A stretch of DNA of 64,000 bases from Brevundimonas basaltis (GCF_014202075.1 NZ_JACHFZ010000007.1:32080-96079), one strand, 5' to 3'; shown: positions 36,417-45,533, numbered from the stretch's first letter. Notes: generated by a model not told the origin, from the letters alone. Made by a program: numbers and translations.

Positions 36417-37550
36417 TCAGCCCGCCTTGGCGGCCGACTTGGCCGTCGCCGCGGGCTGGACGGCCGGCGCCACCCGCACCCGGTCGCCCTCACCGAGGAA
36501 GCCGGCGCCCTGAACGATGATGCGCGAACCGGCCGTCACGCCGTCGACCGCGGTCCACTCGCTGCCCCGGGTCTGGATCACCACCGGCCGGAAACGGGCC
36601 CGGCCCTGACTGTCGAGGATGAACACCCCCGGCTTGTTCTCACGGTACAGCACCGCCGCGGTCGGCACCGTCACCGCGGGATTGGCCCCGACGTCGATGC
36701 GGGCGCGCGCGAACATGCCGGGGCGGAAACCGCCGCCGCTCAGGCTGATCCGGGCGATGCCGAGCCGGGTCTGGGGATCGACTTCCGGGGTGACGATCCG
36801 CACCGAGCCGGTGGTCTCGCCCACCTGATCCGAACTCACCACGGCGCCCTGGCCCGACCGCACCAGTCCCAGCTCGGTTTCCGGCACCTGGGCGTCCAGC
36901 TCCAGCCGGCCGTCGCGGACGATGCGGAACAGCTCTGTTCCGGGCGAGACGATCTGGCCGCGGGTCACGTTGCGGCTGATCACCAGACCCGACACCGGCG
37001 CGCGGATGGTCGCCTGCGACAGCCGCGTCCGGGTTTCCGACAGCGCCGCGCGCTGGGCGAGCAGACTGGCGTCCGACGACCGCTTGTTGGCCAGGGCCGT
37101 GTCCAGCGAGGCCTGGCTGAGGAAACCCCGCTCCTTCAGCTCCTGGGCCCGGTCCAGCGCCGCCTGGTCGCGGTCGGCGTTGGCCTCGGCGGTCTGCACC
37201 GCCGCGCGTTGCTGGCTCAGCTGCGCGCGCAGCAGGGCGTCGTTCAGCTGCACCAGCGGCTGGCCCTGCCGGACGTAGCGACCCTCGTCGACATAGACGG
37301 CCGTGGCGGTCAGACCGCCGGTCTCGGCCCCGACCGGCACCTCTTCCCACGCCGAGACGGTGCCCGACGCCGTGACGGTGCGGGGCAGGTTGCGCAGCGC
37401 GGCGGTCGCCACCGTCACTGTCTGACTGCTGCCCCCGGCGTCCGCCTTGGCCTTGGCCTCGGCCTTTTTGGCCGCCTCGTCGCCGCCGCAACCGGCCAGC
37501 GCCAGCGCTAGGGTCAGGACGGCCGCGCCGGCCCAATTATTCCGCTTCAT
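36417..37550 (-). CDS. RND efflux periplasmic adaptor lipoprotein
   Basis: A 377-residue membrane-fusion protein with a lipobox (LALALAGC) that anchors it in the inner membrane. Biotinyl-lipoyl-like segments (VPVGAETGGLTATAVYVDEGRYVRQGQPLVQLND and TIRAPVSGLVISRNVTRGQIVSPG) flank a coiled-coil hairpin at about 100-165, followed by the beta-barrel domain. It couples the downstream permease to an outer-membrane channel. ATG 37550 is used; a GTG three codons earlier is also possible. Confidence 0.94.
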   Translation of the reverse strand: MKRNNWAGAAVLTLALALAGCGGDEAAKKAEAKAKADAGGSSQTVTVATAALRNLPRTVTASGTVSAWEEVPVGAETGGLTATAVYVDEGRYVRQGQPLVQLNDALLRAQLSQQRAAVQTAEANADRDQAALDRAQELKERGFLSQASLDTALANKRSSDASLLAQRAALSETRTRLSQATIRAPVSGLVISRNVTRGQIVSPGTELFRIVRDGRLELDAQVPETELGLVRSGQGAVVSSDQVGETTGSVRIVTPEVDPQTRLGIARISLSGGGFRPGMFARARIDVGANPAVTVPTAAVLYRENKPGVFILDSQGRARFRPVVIQTRGSEWTAVDGVTAGSRIIVQGAGFLGEGDRVRVAPAVQPAATAKSAAKAG

Positions 37551-37776
37551 GTTCGCCACGCCTGAGTCCCTTGGGGCGCGGAAGGGGATGAGCCGCGCCC
37601 GGGCGCCGCCGATGCGGCCGCCTTGTCATCGACCGTTGAATATCCGTTCCGGGGTCTCTTCTCAAACGCCAATCCGCCGTCTTACGTCGATGTAATCCGC
37701 CACAAATGCTGTGACGGAGGCTGTCCCGCCGCTGTCCGCGTTGGCGATCCGGCCCCGCCGTGCTACCGGCGCGGCC

Positions 37777-39585
37777 ATGACGACCCCTCCCATCGAACGT
37801 ATCCGGAATTTCTCCGTTGTCGCCCACATCGACCACGGCAAGTCGACGCTGTCGGACCGGCTGATTCAGCACACCGGCGGCCTGACCGCGCGTGAGATGT
37901 CGGCCCAGGTTCTCGACAACATGGACATCGAGAAGGAGCGGGGCATCACCATCAAGGCGCAGACCGTGCGCCTCAACTACAAGGCCCGCGACGGCCTCGA
38001 CTACGTCCTCAACCTGATGGACACCCCCGGCCACGTCGACTTCGCCTATGAGGTCTCGCGCTCGCTGGCCGCCTGCGAGGGCTCGCTGCTGGTCGTCGAT
38101 GCGTCGCAGGGCGTCGAGGCCCAGACCCTGGCCAATGTCTATCAGGCCATCGACAACAATCACGAGATCGTCCCGGTCCTCAACAAGATCGACCTGCCCG
38201 CCGCCGAGCCTGAGCGGGTGCGCGAGCAGATCGAGGACGTCATCGGCATCGACGCCTCCGAGGCGGTCATGGCCAGCGCCAAGTCCGGCCTCGGCATCGA
38301 GGAGGTGCTCGAGGCCATCGTCACCCGCCTGCCGGCGCCCAAGGGCGACCCCGCCGCCCCGCTCAAGGCCATGCTGGTCGACGCCTGGTACGACCCCTAT
38401 CTCGGCGTCGTCCTGCTGGTCCGCGTCTTCGACGGCGTGCTCAAGGCCGGCCAGCGCATCAAGATGATGCAGTCCGGCTCGACCCACCTGGTCGACCGCG
38501 TCGGCGTCTTCCTGCCCAAGAACACCCCGGTCGAGCAGCTCTCGGCCGGCGAGGTCGGCTTCATAACCGCCCAGATCAAGGAGGTCGCCCACGCCGCCGT
38601 CGGCGACACCATCACCGACGAGAAGAAGCCCACCGCCGAACCGCTGAAGGGCTTCAAGGAAGTCCAGTCCGTGGTCTTCTGCGGCCTGTTCCCGGTCGAC
38701 GCCGCCGACTTCGAGGACCTGCGCGCCGCCATCGGCCGCCTGCGCCTCAACGACGCCAGCTTCACCTATGAGATGGAATCCAGCGCCGCCCTCGGCTTCG
38801 GCTTCCGCTGCGGCTTCCTCGGCCTGCTTCACCTCGAGATCATCCAGGAGCGCCTCAGCCGCGAGTTCAATCTCGACCTGATCGCGACCGCCCCCAGCGT
38901 GGTCTACAAGATCGACCTGCGCGACGGCTCCCAGATCGACCTGCACAACCCGGCCGACCTGCCCGACGTGATGCAGATCATGGAAATCTCGGAACCGTGG
39001 ATCAAGGCGACCATCCTGACCCCCGACGAGTACCTCGGCGGCGTCATCAAGCTGTGTCAGGACCGCCGGGGCCAGCAGATCGAGCTCAGCTACGTCGGCG
39101 CCCGCGCCCTGGTGGTCTACGAACTGCCGCTCAACGAAGTCGTCTTCGACTTCTACGACCGGCTCAAATCCATCTCCAAGGGCTATGCCTCGTTCGACTA
39201 TGAGCTGACCGACTACAAGGCCGGCGACCTGGTCAAGATGAGCATCCTCGTCAACGCCGAGCCGGTCGACGCCCTGTCGATGCTGGTCCACCGCGGCCGG
39301 GCCGAGACCCGCGGCCGCGGCATGGTCGAGAAGATGAAGGAGCTGATCCCGCCCCACCTCTTCCAGATCCCCATCCAAGCCGCCATCGGTGGCAAGATCA
39401 TCGCCCGCGAAACCGTCCGCGCCCTGCGCAAGGACGTCACCTCGAAATGCTACGGCGGCGACGCCACCCGCAAGAAGAAGCTGCTCGAGAAGCAGAAGGC
39501 CGGCAAGAAACGCATGCGCCAGTTCGGCAAGGTCGAGATCCCGCAGGAGGCCTTCATCGCGGCGCTGAAGATGGATGAGGATTGA
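37777..39585 (+). CDS. lepA: Elongation factor 4 (LepA GTPase)
   Basis: A 602-residue translational GTPase: [15 protein letters not shown] (G1), [10 protein letters not shown] (G2), DTPGHVDF (G3), NKIDLPAAE (G4) and SAKSG (G5), then EF-G-like domains and the LepA-specific C-terminus ending [25 protein letters not shown]. It acts on stalled ribosomes. The start ATG 37777 ([15 protein letters not shown]) matches family length. It is divergent from the efflux operon, with 226 bases between. Confidence 0.97.
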   Translation: MTTPPIERIRNFSVVAHIDHGKSTLSDRLIQHTGGLTAREMSAQVLDNMDIEKERGITIKAQTVRLNYKARDGLDYVLNLMDTPGHVDFAYEVSRSLAACEGSLLVVDASQGVEAQTLANVYQAIDNNHEIVPVLNKIDLPAAEPERVREQIEDVIGIDASEAVMASAKSGLGIEEVLEAIVTRLPAPKGDPAAPLKAMLVDAWYDPYLGVVLLVRVFDGVLKAGQRIKMMQSGSTHLVDRVGVFLPKNTPVEQLSAGEVGFITAQIKEVAHAAVGDTITDEKKPTAEPLKGFKEVQSVVFCGLFPVDAADFEDLRAAIGRLRLNDASFTYEMESSAALGFGFRCGFLGLLHLEIIQERLSREFNLDLIATAPSVVYKIDLRDGSQIDLHNPADLPDVMQIMEISEPWIKATILTPDEYLGGVIKLCQDRRGQQIELSYVGARALVVYELPLNEVVFDFYDRLKSISKGYASFDYELTDYKAGDLVKMSILVNAEPVDALSMLVHRGRAETRGRGMVEKMKELIPPHLFQIPIQAAIGGKIIARETVRALRKDVTSKCYGGDATRKKKLLEKQKAGKKRMRQFGKVEIPQEAFIAALKMDED

Positions 39586-39587
39586 GC

Positions 39588-40292
39588 ATGACTGACGCCG
39601 CCGCCCGCCCCCCGTTCGAGCCGCTCAACGATCTCGAGCGCCTGCTGATGGCCGCCGCCTCGGGCGGGGCGGAAGAGCGCGCCGCCTTCCAGGCCGCCGT
39701 GCCCGATCACCCGCTGTGGGCCGTGCGCGCCCCGGGCGAGGTCGCCGACGACGTCTTGCGCCTGCGCAGCGTGGCCCAGCCGGGCGGTCCCGCCGCCACC
39801 GCCCTCTTCACCGCCGCCGAGCGCGCCTCCGCCGTCATGGGCGAGGCCGCCGACCCGGTCGCCTTCCCCGGCCGCGACCTGCTCGAGGCCATCCGCGCCA
39901 ATCCGGCCGTGCTCAATCCCGGCCACGGCTATGGCGTGCGCTGGAGCCCCGACGCCATGGCCTCGCTGATCGGCCGTCCCAATCCGCTGCCCGCCGACCG
40001 TTACCCGACCGAGGTGGCCCGGCCCGCCGACACCCCGCCCGGCCTCGTCGAGGCCCTGACCCGTGAGTTCTCGGCCGCGCCCGCGGTCAAGGCCGTCTGG
40101 CTGGCCCTGGCCCGCTGGCGCGACGGCGAGCAGGGCTTCCTGCTCGACATCCGCGCCGACGGCGACGCCGCCGTGCCGGTGCTGATGGAGCGCGCGCTCA
40201 AGGATCTGACGCTCGACGCCCGTCTCGACGTCGTCGTCGGCTCTCCGGCCGAGGCGCCCGGCGTCGGTCTGGAAATCGTCGCCCCGCGATAG
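39588..40292 (+). CDS. SseB family protein
   Basis: A 234-residue protein starting two bases after the lepA stop. The N-terminal half (PLNDLERLLMAAASGGAEERAAFQAAVPDHPLWAV, ALFTAAERASAVMG, GRDLLEAIRANPAVLNPGHGYGVRW) matches the layout of SseB proteins, and the C-terminal half (EALTREFSAAPAVKAVWLALARWRDGEQGFLLDIRAD) matches the SseB C-terminal domain. SseB was named for enhanced serine sensitivity in Escherichia coli; its molecular role is unclear. ATG 39588 (MTDAAARPPFEP) is preferred to an earlier in-frame start that would overlap lepA. Confidence 0.8.
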   Translation: MTDAAARPPFEPLNDLERLLMAAASGGAEERAAFQAAVPDHPLWAVRAPGEVADDVLRLRSVAQPGGPAATALFTAAERASAVMGEAADPVAFPGRDLLEAIRANPAVLNPGHGYGVRWSPDAMASLIGRPNPLPADRYPTEVARPADTPPGLVEALTREFSAAPAVKAVWLALARWRDGEQGFLLDIRADGDAAVPVLMERALKDLTLDARLDVVVGSPAEAPGVGLEIVAPR

Positions 40293-40349
40293 CGTATCGG
40301 CCCGAAGCGCCGCATGCTGTCGACCTCACCGCCCCGCGAGGACCGCACC

Positions 40350-41162
40350 ATGGCGACCGACTCCCTCAGCGCCTCCGCCCGCGCCCCCCGCCTCGCCGTC
40401 CTCATCGACGCCGAGAACGCCTCGCCGCGCATCGCCGAGGCCCTGTTCACCGAGATCGCCACCCTCGGCGAGGCCTCCGCCCGGCGCATCTATGGCGACT
40501 TCGCCTCCAACCAGATTCAGGGCTGGACGAAAGTCCTCGCCCGCTACGCCATCCAGCCGCAGCAGAATTTCGCCAACACCAAGGGCAAGAACTCCGGCGA
40601 CATCGCCCTCGTCATCGACGCCATGGACCTGCTCCACTCGGGCCGCTTCGACGGCTTCTGCCTCGTCTCCTCCGACGCCGACTTCACCCGTCTGGCCTCG
40701 CGCATCCGCGAAGAGGGCGTCGACGTCTACGGCTTCGGCGAGCGCAAGACGCCCGAAAGCTTCCGTCAGGCCTGCACCCGCTTCATCTACACCGAGAACC
40801 TCACCGGCCGCGCCGTCTCCGACAACGACGACGAGCCCGCCGCCGCCGGTTCCGGCTCCGGCGCCGGCCGCACCCGCAAGGCCCCCGCCGCCGCCTCGGG
40901 CGAGGGCGCGACCCCCGTCCCCGGCAAGCGCCCCCCGTCCGAGGCCGCCCGCCTGATCGCCACGGTCATCGCCGACATGGACGAGGACGGCGCCGGCTGG
41001 GTCAACGCCGGCGGCATCGCCAACCGCCTGCGCAACGCCTACCCCGACTTCGACCAGCGCTCCTACGGCTACGCCAAACTGTCCGACCTGATCCGCGCCA
41101 CAGGCCGGTTCGAGGTGGAGACCAGCTCGGGCGGGGCGATGCGGGTGCGGGACCGGGCGTAA
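40350..41162 (+). CDS. NYN-domain protein with C-terminal LOTUS/OST-HTH domain
   Basis: A 270-residue protein. Residues 14-150 form a NYN (PIN-like, LabA-type) domain: LAVLIDAENASPRIAEALFTEI with the first catalytic aspartate, KGKNSGDIALVIDAMDLLHSG and LVSSDADFTRLASRIREEGVDVYGFG with further acidic metal ligands, suggesting an RNA nuclease. A low-complexity Pro/Ala/Gly linker (about 160-205) leads to a LOTUS/OST-HTH RNA-binding-like domain (ARLIATVIADMDEDGAGWVNAGGIANRLRNAYPDF). Targets are unknown. ATG 40350 begins the recognisable product; an in-frame ATG 12 codons upstream is weaker. Confidence 0.85.
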   Translation: MATDSLSASARAPRLAVLIDAENASPRIAEALFTEIATLGEASARRIYGDFASNQIQGWTKVLARYAIQPQQNFANTKGKNSGDIALVIDAMDLLHSGRFDGFCLVSSDADFTRLASRIREEGVDVYGFGERKTPESFRQACTRFIYTENLTGRAVSDNDDEPAAAGSGSGAGRTRKAPAAASGEGATPVPGKRPPSEAARLIATVIADMDEDGAGWVNAGGIANRLRNAYPDFDQRSYGYAKLSDLIRATGRFEVETSSGGAMRVRDRA

Positions 41163-41227
41163 GCTCTCCTCTCAACGGCGCGGGCGACGCTCCGGTAGGA
41201 AACCGGAAAGCTGTTCATGATCAGGTT

Positions 41228-41242
41228 GTTCCTGACTTGTTC
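41228..41242. promoter_or_regulatory. GTTC-N7-GTTC box (candidate LexA site) upstream of the restriction operon
   Basis: The sequence GTTCCTGACTTGTTC matches exactly the direct-repeat SOS box GTTC-N7-GTTC known for alphaproteobacterial LexA. It is 52 bases before the methyltransferase start. An inverted repeat TCAGG-ttgtt-CCTGA (41221-41235) overlaps it and is an alternative operator, for example for the methyltransferase itself. One CCTGG site, a likely target of this system, is at 41244-41248. Confidence 0.45.
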
Positions 41243-41293
41243 TCCTGGCGGAATCTCTCCAGTCTGCCACCCTGAACAAGCGCGGAGTCGACC

Positions 41294-42493
41294 GTGTCGG
41301 AGTATGCCCTCATGGTGAAACAGGCTGGCCAGGCGACGGCCGACAAGGCGGTCGACCTCGGCCTGATCCCTGGTCCCGTGCGCCCGGCGGCGAAGCCGCC
41401 TGAGCTGACATTGATCCAGGGCGACAAGGATTCCGAGGGCGCCGACTTCACTTTCATCGACCTGTTCGCGGGCATCGGCGGCCTGCGCCGGGGCTTCGAG
41501 TCGATCGGCGGCCGCTGCGTCTTCACCTCGGAGTGGGACAAGTACAGCCAGAAGACCTACCGGGCGAATTTCCCGGACGACGATCACGAGATCAACGGCG
41601 ACATCACGAAGATCGAGGCGTCGGAGATCCCGGTTCATGACGTCCTGCTGGCTGGCTTTCCGTGTCAGCCGTTCTCCATCGCCGGGGTGTCGAAGAAGAA
41701 CGCCTTGGGGCGGGCACACGGCTTTGAGGACAAGACCCAGGGGACTCTGTTCTACGATGTCGCCCGGATCATCGCCCATCACCGCCCGGCGGCGTTCCTA
41801 CTGGAGAATGTCCGCAACCTCGTCAGCCACGACAAGGGCAAGACGTTTCAGACGATCAAGGACGTCCTGACCGAGGAGCTCGGCTACACCATCGACTTCC
41901 GGGTGATCGACGGCCGCCACTGGACGCCCCAGCACCGCGAGCGGATTTTCATCATCGGCTTCCGCGAGAACCAGGGCTTCCGCTTCGCCGACATGAAGCT
42001 GCCGGACGCCGCCCCGAAGCTGGTGGACATCCTCCATCCCGGGGACGGTTCTGAGGTTCCGGATCAGCGCTTCACTGTCGGCAACTCCGGTCGCGTGTCG
42101 GACAAATACACCCTGACAAACCACCTCTGGAGCTATCTCCAGCGGTACAAGGAAAAGCATCAGGCGGCGGGCAACGGTTTCGGATTCGGGCTGGTCGGGC
42201 CGGACGACGTCGCTCGCACGCTGTCGGCCCGCTACTACAAGGACGGTTCGGAAATCCTGGTGAAGCAGGAGGACGGCAAGGCGCCGCGCCGTTTGACGCC
42301 GCGCGAGTGCGCCCGGCTGATGGGCTTTGACGCGCCTCAAGGGAATGACTTCATCATCCCCGTCTCGGACACCCAGGCCTATCGCCAGTTCGGGAATTCT
42401 GTTGTGGTGCCGGCCGTGAAAGCCGTCGCCGAACATATGAAGCCGCACCTCTTCGCCGCGCTCGGGAAACGGCCGAAGGCCGCGCTTGGCTGA
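41294..42493 (+). CDS. DNA (cytosine-5)-methyltransferase, Dcm/M.EcoRII type
   Basis: A 399-residue C5-cytosine methyltransferase with all main motifs: [15 protein letters not shown] (I), [11 protein letters not shown] (IV, catalytic cysteine), LLENVRN (VI), [13 protein letters not shown] (VIII), [14 protein letters not shown] (IX) and [13 protein letters not shown] (X). The target-recognition region lies between VIII and IX. The adjacent vsr and EcoRII-like endonuclease point to CCWGG methylation. GTG at 41294 is taken as the start; ATG 41312 is an alternative. The gene overlaps vsr by 8 bases. Confidence 0.93.
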   Translation: MSEYALMVKQAGQATADKAVDLGLIPGPVRPAAKPPELTLIQGDKDSEGADFTFIDLFAGIGGLRRGFESIGGRCVFTSEWDKYSQKTYRANFPDDDHEINGDITKIEASEIPVHDVLLAGFPCQPFSIAGVSKKNALGRAHGFEDKTQGTLFYDVARIIAHHRPAAFLLENVRNLVSHDKGKTFQTIKDVLTEELGYTIDFRVIDGRHWTPQHRERIFIIGFRENQGFRFADMKLPDAAPKLVDILHPGDGSEVPDQRFTVGNSGRVSDKYTLTNHLWSYLQRYKEKHQAAGNGFGFGLVGPDDVARTLSARYYKDGSEILVKQEDGKAPRRLTPRECARLMGFDAPQGNDFIIPVSDTQAYRQFGNSVVVPAVKAVAEHMKPHLFAALGKRPKAALG

Positions 42494-42962
42494 CGTCGTC
42501 GATGCGGCGACCCGCAGCCGGATGATGTCCGGCATCCGGGGCAAGAACACCAAACCGGAACTGCTGATCCGCAAGGCGCTCCACGCGCGGGGCTTTCGCT
42601 ACCGGCTGCACTGCAAGGACCTGCCGGGGAACCCGGACCTGTGCCTGCCGAAGTATCGCGCGGTGATCTTCGTCCACGGCTGCTTCTGGCACGGCCACGA
42701 CTGCCACCTGTTCAAATGGCCGAAGACGCGGCCGGAGTTCTGGCGGGAGAAGATCGGACGGAACCGGGAGGTGGATGCGGCTGCGATGGCTCGCCTTCAG
42801 GACGCTGGTTGGCGCGTTGCGGTCGTCTGGGAATGCTCCATAAAGGGACGGTTGCGGCTGGCCGACCTGCCGGAGGTGGTGAGCGAAATCGCTCGTTGGC
42901 TCCACAGCGACGAGGCCTTGCTGGAGATCGGGACGGCCAATGAAGCGGGGGTATCTGGCTGA
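42486..42962 (+). CDS. vsr: Very short patch repair endonuclease of the restriction operon
   Basis: A 158-residue Vsr protein: [80 protein letters not shown] and VVWEC are the family core. It repairs T:G mismatches at the methylated site, protecting against mutation at the 5-methylcytosines made by the methyltransferase. The TTG at 42486 gives [21 protein letters not shown], matching the family N-terminus, and overlaps the methyltransferase end. Its own end overlaps the endonuclease start by 23 bases. Confidence 0.93.
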   Translation: MADVVDAATRSRMMSGIRGKNTKPELLIRKALHARGFRYRLHCKDLPGNPDLCLPKYRAVIFVHGCFWHGHDCHLFKWPKTRPEFWREKIGRNREVDAAAMARLQDAGWRVAVVWECSIKGRLRLADLPEVVSEIARWLHSDEALLEIGTANEAGVSG

Positions 42963-44166
42963 CTACTTCGTGGGCGTGGGCACAAAGCGGCTCAGCGGCA
43001 CGGAAGTCGATCCGGCCATTTCAAATGGTCACGAATTTCAGGGCACGCGGATTCTTCAGGCCTTTCTGGGCCCGCCCTCGACCCGTCGCTCAATCCCCTG
43101 CACCTATATGTGGCTGACGGACGAGGAGGCTCCGGTCCGGCTGGACGCGACGGCGACCTGGTACGATTCCCGCGCGAACCAGCCGCACCGTCGTCCGGAG
43201 CCGCGGCTCCTGTACACAGCGGAGGCGGAACCGGTGGTCTACCAGGCCTCCGAGGGCGATACGCTGCTTGTCTGCCTCGGCCGAGACGCGCGCTTGACGG
43301 TTCTCCTGTGCCGGGCGGGCAGCGATATCGAGCAGCAACTGCTCTGGCTCTTCGACTTGGAGCCACCCACGGCGCAGTTCTCCCAGAGAGATATCCGCGA
43401 GACTGATCAGGGGGCGCTGAGCTTCGCGGCGCGCCAGATTCTCGAAGCGATCGAGGTTGAGGTCCCGGTCGCAGACGATCATTGGCTTGAAGCCCTCCTC
43501 AAGGCGTTTGGCCCGAAATTTCCTGGTACGGCTGCCTTTTCATCCTTTGCACGCGACCTGTGTCCGGAGGTCGATCCGAAGGGCGAGCCGGACTCGACCC
43601 TGATGGCTTGGCTGGAGTTGGAAGAGACGCTCTTCTTCACGCTCGAGCGGCACATCATCGATGAGCGGCTGCGTACCGGCTTCGTCGCCGCGAGCCGGAC
43701 CGACGTTCACGGCTTCATAGCCTTTTCCCTGAGCGTCCAGAATCGGCGGAAGTCCCGGGCGGGATATTCGCTTGAGCACCACCTCGCCAGCATATTTGAG
43801 GCGCATGGCCTGGCCTTCGAGCGGGGCGGCCGGACCGAGGGGAACAAGAAGCCGGATTTCCTGTTTCCGGGTGCCGCCGCCTATCGGGACGACCGTTTCC
43901 CCGACGACGGGTTGACGCTGCTCGGCGCCAAGTCGACCTGTAAGGACCGTTGGCGGCAGGTTCTGTCGGAAGGGGCGCGGGTGCGGCGCAAGCACCTCGT
44001 CACCCTTGAACCTGGCATCTCCAGAAACCAGACCGACGAGATGCGGGCGGCCGACCTCCAACTCGTCGTGCCGGCCCCGATCCAAACTAGCTATCTCTCC
44101 GATCAGAGGGCCTGGCTCTTCTCGCTCCAGGACTTCCTCGCTCTGGTCCGGCGCCGCGCCGCCTGA
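42940..44166 (+). CDS. EcoRII-like type II restriction endonuclease
   Basis: A 408-residue protein close to EcoRII in length (about 400). The C-terminal catalytic domain is recognisable from YSLEHHLASIFEAHGLAFERGG, KPDFLFPG and LTLLGAKSTCKDRWRQVLSEGAR, the PD-type nuclease core with its lysine, followed by KHLVTLEPGISRNQTDEM. The N-terminal half corresponds to the EcoRII effector-binding domain. Type IIE enzymes of this kind need two CCWGG sites. Specificity is inferred from the neighbours, not proven. A hairpin (44188-44204) follows the stop. Confidence 0.9.
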   Translation: MKRGYLADYFVGVGTKRLSGTEVDPAISNGHEFQGTRILQAFLGPPSTRRSIPCTYMWLTDEEAPVRLDATATWYDSRANQPHRRPEPRLLYTAEAEPVVYQASEGDTLLVCLGRDARLTVLLCRAGSDIEQQLLWLFDLEPPTAQFSQRDIRETDQGALSFAARQILEAIEVEVPVADDHWLEALLKAFGPKFPGTAAFSSFARDLCPEVDPKGEPDSTLMAWLELEETLFFTLERHIIDERLRTGFVAASRTDVHGFIAFSLSVQNRRKSRAGYSLEHHLASIFEAHGLAFERGGRTEGNKKPDFLFPGAAAYRDDRFPDDGLTLLGAKSTCKDRWRQVLSEGARVRRKHLVTLEPGISRNQTDEMRAADLQLVVPAPIQTSYLSDQRAWLFSLQDFLALVRRRAA

Positions 44167-44187
44167 TCGCTTCCGTCCGGGATCGGC

Positions 44188-44204
44188 GTCTCCCGGCGGG
44201 AGAC
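44188..44204 (+). terminator. Hairpin after the restriction endonuclease gene
   Basis: GTCTCCC-ggc-GGGAGAC forms a perfect 7-bp stem 22 bases after the endonuclease stop. There is no T-run, so termination is uncertain; it may instead be a 3' stabilising hairpin. Confidence 0.5.
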
Positions 44205-44846
44205 GATCAGCTTTCAGGTGGGACCCGCAAGGCGCAAAACCGGGATCGGCCCCCTCGTGTCCGTTGTGAATCGTCGTGCCCGTAGTGATGAACCTCAGCT
44301 CTCAACGGCAATTGCTGCGCTGCAAGTTAATGTGCAATCCGCCTATTCAAATCGCTCAACCCGTTGTTTTTCCCGGACTCCGTCCGTGATCGAGCGTCCT
44401 GAACCCGCCTGAGGGCGGAGGGGGTTTAGGATAGGGGCATCCCGTCGGTGGGGAGGGCGTCGGATCCACGTTCCTCGATGGCGGCGGGCTGTGGTCGAGC
44501 GATGAAGCCGGGGCGATGGAGAGTCCCGGGGTCCTCTCCGACGTCGATGGATGGCGTCTGATTGCTCGCCGCGCGCTCAAGGTTCGGGCCGATGCCGCTA
44601 CATGCGGTCACGTCCGACCCGGGGCGGGGTCCCGCAAGGGCTCCGTCCCGATCCGGTAAGGCCTCAATCGGGCCGCCAGCCGGGGGAGTGTGCGGAAAAC
44701 GGCCGCGCGGGGCAGCCTGTCTCGCCGAAACGGTATTCACGATTGCACCGGGCGAGGCCCGGTCGCCCCGCGCCCTCCCCACCTTCCGCGGCCCGCGCCC
44801 CGGAAGACGATGACGCACGTCTGTCAGACCCCACGCCGGAGCCCCC
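44205..44846. other. About 640-base region without a recognised gene
   Basis: This stretch begins with one copy of a 95-bp repeat (44309-44403), which runs into a strong hairpin (44397-44431), and continues with GC-rich sequence having no recognisable product. A minus-strand frame ending at 44426 is open for some 160 codons and its last 80 residues have a plausible composition, but it matches nothing I know and overlaps the gene at 44847. No tRNA, RNase P, SRP or tmRNA motif was found. Confidence 0.5.
44309..44403 (+). repeat. 95-bp direct repeat, copy 1
   Basis: This copy matches 63906-64000 at 83 of 95 positions by hand alignment without gaps. The first 38 bases (starting CAATTGCTGCGCTGCAAG), a middle block (CAACCCGTTGTTTT) and the last 17-19 bases (ending GATCGAGCGTCCTGAA) are identical, while two short spacers differ. 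It lies 142 bases after the endonuclease stop. The block-wise conservation suggests a functional control or RNA element rather than a recent duplication. Confidence 0.85.
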
Positions 44847-45119
44847 ATGAAAAGACGCCGCCCCTCCCGCATCCGCATCAACGCCATCGTCATCCGCGAG
44901 GTCCAGCGCCGCCGCCTCGTCCGCATCGCGCGCGGCGAGATCGAGCCGAACTGCGAGCGCGAGGGCTTCTTTCAGTGGAGCCTGCTCGAGGGCCATCGCC
45001 CGCGATACGCGGACTTCATCCTGCCGCCGCTGCTGTTTCTCTGGGAACAGGGCGACGGCGGCGACGAGGCCGACGTCCCCGAAGACGCCCCCGCCGATGC
45101 CGCCCTCAGCGCGTCCTGA
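44847..45119 (+). CDS. Small basic hypothetical protein
   Basis: A 90-residue protein with a strongly basic first third (MKRRRPSRIRINAIVIREVQRRRLVRIARGE) followed by EIEPNCEREGFFQWSLLEGHRPRYADFILPPLLFLWEQG and an acidic tail. Third codon positions are almost all G or C, which supports real coding. I do not recognise the family. It converges with the gene at 45106 and overlaps it by 14 bases. Confidence 0.65.
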   Translation: MKRRRPSRIRINAIVIREVQRRRLVRIARGEIEPNCEREGFFQWSLLEGHRPRYADFILPPLLFLWEQGDGGDEADVPEDAPADAALSAS

Positions 45120-45531
45120 ACCGCCCCGCCTCGGCCTTCAGCCCGGCGCCCCAACCGGTCTCCGGATGGTCCGGCTCGGGCATGAACGGCAGGGTCCCCG
45201 CCACCCCGCGCGCGGCCAGCGCCAGCGGCAGGGCGAACAGGGGCAGGACGCGCAGCGGCTTGCGCTTCTTGTCGGTGACGTCCCAGCCCTCGGCCTCGAA
45301 GGCCTCGACCAGTTGGGCGGGGGATTGGCGATGCAGATCCTTCAGATGATCGGGCCAGTCCGCGGGCAGGGCGGTCGCCTCGGCCTGGTCGAGGGTCAGG
45401 CCGAAGGCCTCGACGGCGACGGCGTCGACCTCGGGGTGGTCGTGGCGCTCGTCCGGATCGGCGATGCGCGGCTTCATCAGCGCCTTCAGCTCGAGGGCGT
45501 CGACGCCGGGCAGGTCGGCGAGGCGGCGCAT
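45106..45531 (-). CDS. Hypothetical protein downstream of putP
   Basis: A 141-residue protein (MRRLADLPGVDALELKALMKPRIADPDERHDHPEVDAV) of unknown function. One weakly hydrophobic stretch (LRVLPLFALPLALAARGVAG) lies near residue 100. It starts 2 bases after the putP stop, so it is cotranscribed with the symporter. The ATG at 45531 is the natural start; the open frame upstream is putP out of frame. Confidence 0.7.
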   Translation of the reverse strand: MRRLADLPGVDALELKALMKPRIADPDERHDHPEVDAVAVEAFGLTLDQAEATALPADWPDHLKDLHRQSPAQLVEAFEAEGWDVTDKKRKPLRVLPLFALPLALAARGVAGTLPFMPEPDHPETGWGAGLKAEAGRFRTR

Positions 45532-45533
45532 GG

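Noticed and set aside
37537..39378. 613-codon minus-strand open frame opposite lepA
   Set aside because: It is antisense to a highly conserved gene and has no recognisable domain.
44560..44700. Possible tRNA or other structured RNA
   Set aside because: A GGTTCGGGCC stretch hinted at a T-arm, but no acceptor stem, anticodon arm or CCA end could be built.
44426..44926. Minus-strand frame of about 166 codons in the gap after the restriction operon
   Set aside because: The last half has a plausible composition and ends just before a hairpin, but no family is recognised and its start overlaps the better-supported gene at 44847; left uncalled.
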